Shown here piece after piece: positions 56,144-64,000 of a stretch of 64,000 nt of DNA. The stretch spans positions 248,001 to 312,000 of the forward strand of contig NW_027476094.1 of assembly GCF_051020955.1 (NCBI RefSeq), read 5' to 3'. Made by a program: the position numbers and the translations under genes. The notes under the pieces are model-generated. The model was not told the origin of the DNA and searched no databases. It saw only the letters and a program-made list of their open reading frames with translations. This DNA is from Megalopta genalis. Its lineage: Eukaryota > Arthropoda > Insecta > Hymenoptera > Halictidae. How positions within the stretch are numbered: position 1 is the stretch's first letter; each line of letters opens with the position of its first letter.

Positions 56144-56369
56144 TTTATTTACAATAGAGTACATAAACTATAATACAACTAATTCGATTATGTTAGAGAT
56201 CTTTGAATTAGATGGTGTTGATCGCTCGACGGTCCGATCCCGACTCTTCGATTGTCCGTTGATAACACACCTCCGTGGCAACCCCTCTCTTCTATTTTTC
56301 TTTAAGGAGTTGCTCACAACAGGGCCGTTTCACATTACAGCGACTTGATTTGGACAAGTCGCCGTAACA
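56107..56369 (-). repeat. Gypsy-2 5' LTR
   Basis: The element is on the minus strand, so this right-hand LTR is the 5' one. Its last base differs from the 3' LTR (CAACG instead of CAACA), which blurs the boundary by one base. It contains the gag start codon. Confidence 0.9.
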
Positions 56370-56935
56370 ATACTATTACGTTGCTTTACGTTGTTATACA
56401 TTGTTCTTACGATGTTTAGTATTGTTTTACATTGATTGACGTTGTGTTACGTTGTTTTTCTTTGTGTCGCATTGATAATTAACGTTGTTTTACGTTTATG
56501 TACTTTGTTTCACGAGGTTCTTTGAAATAGTATTACGTTGTTTTACGTTGTTATACATTGTTTTCATATTGCTTTATATTGTTTTACATTACCTTTATCT
56601 TGTGTTACGATGTTTTACTTCGTTTCGCATTTACGATTTACGTTGTTTTACGATGCTTTCCGTTTTTTGCATTGTTCCGCGTTGTTGTTTAAAATAGTAT
56701 TACGTTGTTTTACGTTGTTATAAATTGTTTTTACGTTGTTTTATATTGTATTATATTGATTTACGTTGTGTTACGTTGCTTTTCTTTGTGTCCTATTGAT
56801 AATTAACGTTATTTCACGTTGATATACTTTGCTTCACGTGGTTCATTAAAATAGTATTACGTTGTTTTACGTTGTTATACATTGTTTTTAAGTTGTTTTA
56901 TATTGTTTTACTTTCTTTTACGTAGTGTTACGCTG
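56370..56935 (+). repeat. ACGTTGTTTT-type satellite, right block
   Basis: Continuation of the array left of Gypsy-2. AAATAGTATTACGTTGTTTT recurs at about 56524, 56691 and 56848, giving a higher-order period of 157-167 bp built from roughly 10 bp words. Hydrophobic open frames in it are artefacts of the repeat. Confidence 0.88.
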
Positions 56936-57705
56936 AAACGACGTGAAAACAATGTATAACAACGTAAAACAACGTAATACTGTTTTAAACAACAACGAGG
57001 AACAATGCAAAGTACGTAAAGCATCGTAAAACAACGCAAATCATCAATGCGAAACAAAGTAAAACAAGGTAACACGACGTAAATCAATGTAAAACAATAT
57101 AAAACAACGTAAAGTCAATGCATAACAATGCAGATCAACATAGTACTGTGATAAACAACAACGTGTGGCAACGTAAAACAACGTAAAGCAAGGTAAAAGA
57201 AAGTAAAACAACGTAAAAACAATGTAAAACAACGTAACATAATGAAGAAAAGCATAGAACAACCTGAAAAGCAATGAATAGCAACGTAAAGCAATGTAAT
57301 ACTCTTTTAAAAACAACGCCAAACAAGGCAAACGACGTAAAACAATATAAAACAACGTAAAAACGATGTATAACAGCGTAGAGCAACGTAATACTGTTTT
57401 AAACAACAACGTGAGACAACGTAAAACAACGAAAAGCAAGGTAAAAGAACGTAAAACGAGTAAAAACAAAGTAAAACAACGTAAAATAATTTAAACCAAC
57501 AATGCGTGACAAAGTAAAGCAACTTGACGCAACGTAAGACAACGTAAAGCAATATAAAACAACCAAAAAACAAAGCATAACAACGCAGAAGAACATAAAA
57601 CTGTTATAAACAACAACGTGAGACAAGGTGAAATAACGTAAAGCAAGGTAAAACACGTAAAACAACGTAAATGATGAATGCGAAACGAAGTGAAACAACG
57701 TAAAG
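56936..57705 (-). repeat. Same satellite in inverted orientation
   Basis: From about 56936 the repeat reads AAAACAATG, AACAACGTAAAACAACG and GTAATACTGTTTTAAACAAC, the exact complement of the words on the left. The switch is sharp (56925-56945). The two blocks form an inverted repeat of roughly 0.6-0.8 kb per arm with almost no spacer. Confidence 0.87.
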
Positions 57706-57712
57706 GAGGAGG

Positions 57713-59235
57713 TTGGTAAGGTGGAGGGAGGTAACAGGCGGAGGTAGAGATAGAGATAGAGGTACATACGTAGCGGTAGAGGTAGAGGTACATGCGTAGA
57801 GGTAGCGTTTGAGGTAAATGCGTCGAGGTAGAGTCAGAGGTACATGCGTATAAGTAGAGGTAGAGAAACATGCCTAGAGGTGGAGGTGGGGGTACAGGTT
57901 TAGAGATAGAGGTAGAGGAAGAGGGAGAAGTACAGGCGTAGAGATAGAGATAGAGGTAGAGGTAGAGGTAGAGGTACGGCCGTAGAAAAAGTGGTAGAGG
58001 TAGAGGTAGAGGTACATTTGTAGAGGTAGAAGTAGAGGTACAGGCGTAGAGGTCGAAGTAGGGGTACAGGCGTAGAGGTACATACGTAAAGATAGAGTTA
58101 GTGGTACACGTAGGAGTAGAGGTAGAGCCAGAGCTAGAGGTAGATGTAGAGGTACAGGCGTAGAAGTTGGGGTAGAGTTATAGGCCTAGAGTTAGTGGTA
58201 CCGGCGTAGAAGAAGAGGTAGAGGTAGAGCTACAGGCGTAGACGTAGAGGTAGAGGTTGAGGTCGAAGTAGGGGTACAGGCGTAGAGGTACATACGTAAA
58301 GATAGAGTTAGTGGTACACGTAGGGGTAGAGGTAGAGCCAGAGCTAGAGGTAGATGTAGAGGTACAGGCGTAGAAGTTGGGGTAGAGTTATAGGCCGAGA
58401 GTTAGTGGTACCGGCGTAGAAGAAGAGGTAGAGGTAGAGCTACAGGCGTAGACGTAGAGGTAGAGGTACAGGCGTATAGGTTGGAGTAGAGGTAGAGTTG
58501 GAGGTAGAGGTAGAGTTGGAGGTAGAGGTAGAGGTGGAGGTAGAGGTAGAGGTAGAGGTAGATGTAGAGGTACAGTAGTAGAGGTTGAGGTAGGGGTAGA
58601 GGTAGAGGTACAGGTACAGGCGTAGATATAGTGGTAGAGGTACATGTGTACTGGTAGAGGTCGAGATACAAGCGAAAAGATAGAGGTAGAGGTAGAGGTA
58701 CATGCGTAGAGGTAGCATTTGAGGTAAATGCGTCGAGGTAGAGTTAGAGGTACATGCGTAGAGGTAGAGGTAGAGGTACAGGCGTAGAGGTAGAGGTAGA
58801 GGTACAGGGGTAGAAGTAGAGGTATATGTACAGACGTAGACGTAGAAGTAGAGCTAGAGGGAGAATTGCAGGCGTAGATATAGAGGTAGAGGTAGAGGTT
58901 CATGCGTAGAGGAAGAGGTAGAGGTTCAAGCGTAGAGGTAAGGGTAGAGGTAGAGGTAGTGGGACAGACGTAGAGGTAGAAGTCGAGTTGTAAGCGTAAA
59001 TGTAGAGGTAGAGGTAGAGGTGGAGGCACATGCGTAGAGGTAGAGGTTGAGGTAGAGTTAGAGGTGGCGGCACATGCGTAGAGGTAGAAGTTGAGGTGGA
59101 GGTACATGCGTAGTGGTAGAGGTAGTGGTGGAGATAGAGGTAGAGGTAGATGTACAGGCGTTGAGGTAGTGGTAGAGGTACCTGGCGCAAGGGTAGAGGT
59201 AGAGGTAGAGGTAGGGGTACAGGCGTAGGGGTAGA
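57713..59235 (+). repeat. (GTAGAG)n array with higher-order structure
   Basis: About 1.5 kb of GGTAGA hexamers interrupted every 20-50 bp by GTACATGCGTAGAG or GTACAGGCGTAGAG words. A longer duplication is nested inside. On the minus strand it forms a 294-codon frame of Tyr/Leu/Ser/Thr/Pro repeats (58388-59272) that I do not take as a gene. Confidence 0.92.
58051..58465 (+). repeat. 210 bp tandem duplication within the GTAGAG array
   Basis: GGTCGAAGTAGGGGTACAGG at 58051 recurs at 58261, and about 205 bp after each are the same apart from two visible changes. The copies are far more alike than other parts of the array, so the duplication is recent. Confidence 0.9.
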
Positions 59236-59535
59236 GGGGATGTTCGGACACTTTTGGAAAATGTAATGACATTGAAACGTTAAGAGGCTCAATTTAGCAG
59301 ACAATCGCCGAAACAATATTTTCATAAATTAAAATTGGTTGAAATGGTAAAGTGAAATTTAAAACAGAAACCATACCTTTTTAACTTTTTTTATTTGAGT
59401 GATTAAATTATGTATAACATGTCATAAAAGGAATCCAATTGTTAATTCAATCTATTGGTTAACTCTATAAAGAAATAATTGTACCGTACGAAGAAATAAT
59501 TGCGTAATTATGAAGAAATAATTGCGCATGAGGTA

Positions 59536-59800
59536 CAGTAAATTCTCTCCAATTGTCCCTCAGCTTCGAAATGAAAATGGACAATTTAGGAAGAGGAGAT
59601 ACGATTATTCGAGCATCGTGGCTCGTTTTTATAGTAAACAATTGTAAAAACAAGCCACAAGATCTTTTATTACTCGTGTTTAATAATCGTAATAATCGAA
59701 ATTAATAATCGTAATAAATATCGTATTTAATAATCATATCTCCTCTCAAATTGCCCATTTTTGTGCACAATCTGTGCGTCAATTAGGTAGAATTTACTAC
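59536..59800. mobile_element. Hairpin MITE family, copy C
   Basis: Left end TA then CAGTAAATTCTCTCCAATTG, with TGGACAATTT, GAAGAGGAGATACG and GATTATTCGAGC as in copies A and B; right end CCCATTTTTGTGCACAATCTG and GCGTCAATTAGGTAGAATTT, its last bases mutated. The right arm is disrupted by about 60 bp of AATAATCG-type repeats, so this copy no longer folds fully. Confidence 0.78.
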
Positions 59801-59860
59801 AGTTTCGACTAATAAATGTACAATCCTATATTCCACGGTCGGCTAATAGCAAACCCGGAA

Positions 59861-60402
59861 TCAAGGACGCATTTCCCAGAATCCTCTTAACGAAGGAAGC
59901 GGAACCCTTCCGGAGGTGGAAATTTCCACGGTGGCCTGGATCCTCGGAGCGAGGGTGGTGCGAGAAGGGGCTGGGCGAAGGGGACGGAGACAGCAATCCG
60001 CGAAGGAGGACGCGAAAAGCGATGGGAAAACGTGGCGTCGTACGGGAGTACCGAGGATTGGTCGAAGAAGAGGGGCGAGCGAGATCGCGAGGGTGGGAGA
60101 TGTGGAAAGAAGATAAAAGTAAGACTTACCCTTGCCAGAGTTCCGCTTCCTCGCCCGTGTTTCCATGACGTTGACCCGAGAGGTTCCTCCGTCGTCGACG
60201 AAGAGAACGACGCCCCGCGCCACGCCGCCCGGAGGCGTCGTCCCGCTGACGTTCGAACTCGCCGCCGACGCGCGAATACGTGCCTCGATCGCGTGTGTCG
60301 TAGCCTCATACCAGACCTCCCGCTCTGCGAACAGACATTTTTCTCCATTCAGGGAATGATTTGTATCGTAATCCCCTCTCCCCCCACGAGCATCGAACCT
60401 AT
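59861..60402 (-). CDS. Possible host exon (60130-60402), product unknown
   Basis: On the minus strand one frame is open from 60402 to 59861 inside a GC-rich islet. Reading from a possible acceptor (AG at 60404-60403, weak pyrimidine tract) it gives GEKCLFAEREVWYEATTHAI and RGVVLFVDDGGTSRVNVMET, then ARKRNSGK, and reaches a near-consensus donor AGG-GTAAGT with cut after 60130. The translated part is not low-complexity and looks protein-like, but I do not recognise a family. Evidence against: the acceptor is poor, other frames are also open in this GC-rich stretch, and I see no neighbouring exon. Confidence 0.35.
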
Positions 60403-60445
60403 CTTAATTGAATCTATAGTCCGGGCGCGCTCGAATGAGCTATGA

Positions 60446-61213
60446 ATTTACGTGGAAAAGGATCACTCGTCGGAAACGGCTTCTTATCTTAGCTTGTAAT
60501 GATGTTGATAACGGAGAAAATTTACTTTGACGAGTTTCTCGATTTTCATTACCCGTAGAACTCCGTTTTTGCGAGCTCGACGGCAGGCTATAGAATCTGC
60601 GCAGGGTGGTGGGGCCAGTTACTGAGTGCTAGTAAATTACTTTGTGTTTTGTTTATATTCGAACGTAATTAACTTCTTTTTTTTATTAAGCTGTGTAACA
60701 CCCTACGGGTTTATTAACAACATATTTTGTAATATATTATTACAAAATTAATATCACGTGTACAATATATTGTACAATATTATTACATATTACTTTGGAT
60801 ATATGAAACTTGTCAAGTATTGTATCTAACGCTCAAGGATAACAATTAACTTCATGTTTGTCGAATAAGGTATATCACATTTTTGTATTTAAATTGAAAT
60901 TGATTGTTTATTTGTTAAAATAAAACATGCAAAAGACAAAAGTTCTTAAAATACGGAAATTGTTTGAATTTTTAGTACTGAATTAGCGAGACCTCCTGTC
61001 AAGAGCTTGCGAAAAAGCTTAACAAAATGGCGAACGAATGAAGATCAATGTTCGGTAAAATAAATCGTTGCAGTCCCTTTGAAAGGTGTAAGTTATTGTA
61101 ATTGTACTGTATATGTTTGATTTTCTTCATATTTTGTTTAAATACTTCTATGAATTACAAATATGATATAAATATCGATGTATATATCCTTCTTTAAACA
61201 GTTAGTTGTCTTC
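60446..61213. other. Non-genic stretch
   Basis: AT-rich; small palindromes such as ACAATATATTGT near 60768-60779. No gene seen. Confidence 0.55.
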
Positions 61214-61446
61214 GACAAGTATACTCGTCATGAAGAAATGGCCATAATCTATGTTACGACGAGTATACTCGTTACGAAGAAATAGCAAAAATTCATGTCA
61301 CGACGAGTATACTCGTCACGAAGAAATAGCAAGAATTTATGTCACGATGAGTACGTTTGTCATGAAGGAATCACAAAAATTTATGTTACGACGAGTATAC
61401 TCGCCATAAAGAAATAACAAGAATTTAGGTTACGAGTATACTCGTC
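61214..61446. repeat. 44 bp tandem repeat built on a 16 bp palindrome
   Basis: The palindrome GACGAGTATACTCGTC or a close variant lies at 61214, 61258, 61302, 61346 (degenerate), 61390 and 61431, at a 44 bp period (41 for the last). The linker is A-rich, of the form ACGAAGAAATAGCAAAAATT then ATGTTAC. Similar ACGAGTATACTCGT words occur in subterminal parts of some piggyBac-type elements, but no TTAA-bounded element is seen around this array. Confidence 0.9.
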
Positions 61447-63083
61447 ACAAACAAGTAACCGATTAACAGTGCTGTTAGATTGCTTTCAACTTACCAAAAA
61501 TCGCAAAAATTAAAACGAACGTATAGTCAACTCTTGTTTGTTGCTCTCAAGATAGTGAATGTTTATATCGTATAAATAAAATATTGCATAAAATTCTCTG
61601 CATTTAGTGTTTCATATTCCGCCGATCGCTCTCGCCACACACGCATAAAATCCGCAGCCCGCTCGTTACACTGTCAGCCATATTGAATCTCCGTCTGTTC
61701 CGCCGATTCCCTCGACGCTAATGTATTAAACGTTTAAATATTTTAATGCGGCAAATGGACATTCTCGATAACGGAAACCGAACTGTATCAAGATGTTATT
61801 AGCTGCCGAGGGGGATTCGCGAGCGCTGAAAACGTGGAACGACGATGATGCTAATCTTTAAGTACCGTGCTTCTTCCCGGGCCAGCTCGGCTACGTTGGA
61901 ATTGTCATGTTGCAGGCTGAAATCGCGCCCCCTGTCTGCGACAGAAGCGTTTCTCGTTTGAATGCTGCCGAAGGGGCTGGATATATTAATTGAATCTGTT
62001 AGTAAAACGGACCGAGTCCAAATGATTCCGCGGAAGTCGTTTGCCGCTGTTACCCGAGGAAAAAAGATCGCCTCGCCAGCGCGACGAAAGCCGCCCTGAG
62101 ACCCCTAACGGTCATATGAGCGCTGGCTTTTAATACGGGAAAATTACGTTAACCGAGTCAAAAAAGGAACAGAACGACGGAGATTAGAGTCTTCTAAGGG
62201 TCGCGTAAAAATCGTGGAATTTCGCCGAGAGTCTGATAACATTCAGGGCGACTCGAAGGGAGAATAACCAACGGAAATCGTCGACTCTTAAAGCGTCCGA
62301 TAAAATGGGAAAATAGAATGCATCGAACGGACAAAATTCTTATCAATTATCACAACGTTAAATTAATTTCTCCGGCCGTGTTTCACTCGATTATTATGTC
62401 TGACCGCTTCGCCGTACACAGATGCAACTAATTTTACATAATTAAATTGTACTTAACATTACTCGTGTTATACGAATTCATTTGATAATTAACCAACCGG
62501 CACGGAAATAATCAACGATCTAATTGTACGAAATTCTTTTCTTTTCTTTTTTGCAATTATGTGGAGCGGATTTGTTAAACTCACTAATTATTTTAATTGT
62601 GCACACTCGTTATACGTCTACGATAAATTGTCTGAAAATTTTATGAAAAATTGAAATTGTAAGCATTAATTGCAAGATTCTGGAGCTACGTAGAGATTTC
62701 ATTCGTTTTCGAATTATTTTATTCTGTTGAAAATAAAATAACGGTATTTTTGTATCGTTTACTTAATTTTTCTTCTCCGTTTTCCGTTTGACCTACTCAT
62801 TTTTGTCACAAATGCATAAAATCCGCGCTCTAATGATAAGAGCACACGTTCCAACCGGCGTAAAATAACTTTTGTTCGTCCTCGCTGTATCCTTCGTTTT
62901 ATTAGTTTATAAAAGTAACAATGCGATATTTGTTCTGATTTTTAACAAATATTATTGCAACGTTTGCTGCAAGTAACATATAAATTGAATAAATAACTCG
63001 TAAATGTATCTCTATACGATATAAATAATCGTAAATTAAAGAATTAGAGACCCATCATTTTTACAGGATCCGTAAATCTAATG
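61447..63083. other. Non-genic stretch
   Basis: No gene recognised. A moderately GC-rich part (61620-62280) has no long frame. Confidence 0.5.
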
Positions 63084-63087
63084 TTAA

Positions 63088-63355
63088 CCCTTTGCACTCG
63101 AAACTATTTAAACTGTAAATATAATCATTTTTCTCACTTACAGTATTTTTTATTTTATATGATAAAATGCATTTTATGCATATGAAATTGATTCTTGGAA
63201 CTCACACAACAGTTATTGTTATTATATAATTATTATATAACTATTATATATTATATAATTTTTTTAATCTAAACTTTGTTAATATAAACATTATCTTTAA
63301 ACGTGATGTAACAAATTTTAGTGGTGCCTCTGAGTCACCACTCGAGTGCAAAGGG
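63088..63355. mobile_element. piggyBac-type MITE, second family
   Basis: A 268 bp element with the perfect 14 bp terminal inverted repeat CCCTTTGCACTCGA (63088-63101 and 63342-63355), flanked by TTAA (63084-63087 and 63356-63359). CCCTTTG ends and TTAA flanks are typical of piggyBac. A short stem GTGGTG...CACCAC (63321-63341) lies inside the right end. The A/T-rich interior has no coding capacity. Confidence 0.88.
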
Positions 63356-63359
63356 TTAA

Positions 63360-64000
63360 TCAAATACATTTACTAGCAGTGTCAAATTTTGTCACGAAGT
63401 ATTATTTCCGTTCCGTTGCCTACGTGACGGAAGAGAGACCATTCTGGCCGAACATGATAATGTGATTATCAGACAGTGGCTTGTTATATCATCGCAGCGT
63501 GTTTAGGGCAACCTGATGTGCAACTAGACGGAACAGTTGACGCAGAAAGTTGGCCAGATTTGTGCAGGCGGAGATTTTGTTCGATGGCAGCGTCGCAGAA
63601 AATGTATTATGGTGAACGACTGTTTCCTGGAAACTGCGCCACTCCAGGATCTCGTCGTTACGGTTTGCTTATAAACACATTGCCGGCTAGTAGCCACTAA
63701 TGGGTAAGTTTAAACTGCGCCCTACCTACCAAACTACCATATCCTGTCGCGATATTGGCCAACCCCGTATCTCCATGAAAGCAAGATCCGATACACGTCG
63801 TGCTACAGAGTTACAATCTGTGCACCCCTTCGGAGACATGTTTCTACTCCGGAACTACATTAAGGAAAGCACCTGCCGTGTAAAGGGCGCTACAGTACTA
63901 TCAACGGAGTGTTCGCGTGTCTACAGAGTGGCCCGAAAGTAACGATAATATTTTCTACTAAATCTTGAAGTTATATCGAAGTTATATATATATATTACTA
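63360..64000. other. Trailing stretch without a recognised gene
   Basis: Two adjacent open frames (63476-63700 and 63700-63942, plus strand) cover a balanced-composition stretch, but they show no domain known to me, and no promoter or splice sites decide between exon and chance. The window ends in a TA run. Confidence 0.4.

Larger units (their letters stand above)
50028..56369 (-). mobile_element. Ty3/Gypsy retrotransposon (Gypsy-2), full length but dead
   Basis: A 6342 bp minus-strand element with 264 and 263 bp LTRs, a primer binding site, a polypurine tract, gag with CCHC, protease, reverse transcriptase, RNase H and integrase. Both flanks are the same satellite; the flanking words ACTACT (50022-50027 region) and AATACT (56370 region) are a poor or diverged target duplication. 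A truncated LINE sits in the integrase C-terminal region. Frameshifts and one nonsense codon break pol. Confidence 0.93.

Noticed and set aside
57044..57573. Hydrophobic frames that look like membrane proteins (also 49762-49971 and 56485-56723)
   Set aside because: They are translations of the ACGTTGTTTT satellite; TTT and GTT words give Phe, Val and Leu by composition alone.
58388..59272. A 294-codon minus-strand frame rich in Tyr, Leu, Ser, Thr and Pro
   Set aside because: It is the translation of the GTAGAG array; all frames of a stop-free hexamer repeat stay open, and no non-repeat sequence has coding features.
1..64000. tRNA, rRNA or other structured RNA genes
   Set aside because: I looked for tRNA box A/B pairs and rDNA sequence, including at the R1-type LINE junctions, and saw none.

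Overview
The window is eukaryotic, AT-rich, intron-era animal DNA that is almost free of host genes and heavily loaded with transposable elements. The mix (BEL/Pao and Ty3/Gypsy LTR elements, R1-clade non-LTR elements, mariner, piggyBac-type and TA-inserting hairpin MITEs) points to an insect; a hymenopteran is plausible, but I cannot prove the order from sequence alone. There are no operons, ribosome binding sites, CRISPR arrays, rRNA or tRNA genes that I can see.

Layout. 1-2570: a solo LTR (1138-1659) that carries a 29-30 bp tandem hairpin array, then the only convincing host-type gene, a small single-exon F-box protein gene (2076-2507) with CCAAT and TATA boxes and poly(A) signals. 3952-4514: an internally deleted mariner. 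About 4690-15870: a decayed Ty3/Gypsy element on the minus strand, split inside its RNase H domain by a BEL/Pao element (6006-12879) with 502 bp LTRs and a 5 bp target duplication. 17782-22186: a palindromic TA-inserting element whose right arm was hit by an R1-clade LINE (18119-22167, minus), which itself carries a 396 bp insertion flanked by a 15 bp duplication. 22238-22478: piggyBac-type MITE. 22483-33220: a long stretch without recognisable genes, with microsatellites and one hairpin MITE. 33234-37659: a second, 5'-longer copy of the same LINE on the plus strand. 37865-41100: hairpin MITE, diverged AT-rich duplication, a 25/50 bp minisatellite, a likely copia-type 3' LTR. 41100-49057: nothing recognisable apart from simple repeats.

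49058-59235 is a repeat block: a 13 bp minisatellite, an ACGTTGTTTT-type satellite into which a second complete Ty3/Gypsy element (50028-56369, minus) inserted, the same satellite continuing and then flipping to the opposite orientation near 56935, and a (GTAGAG)n array of 1.5 kb. The second Gypsy element is itself broken by a truncated poly(A)-tailed LINE (51309-51934). It shows PBS, PPT, LTRs, a gag start codon lying inside the LTR, and a textbook -1 frameshift signal at the gag/pol overlap. 59536-64000 holds a third hairpin MITE, a possible minus-strand host exon (60130-60402), a 44 bp palindrome array and a second piggyBac-type MITE.

All retroelement reading frames seen here carry stops, frameshifts or insertions, so each is annotated as a pseudogene. 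Insertion order can be read from the nesting: Gypsy-1 before BEL; hairpin element before LINE copy 1 before its 396 bp insert; satellite before Gypsy-2 before the truncated LINE.
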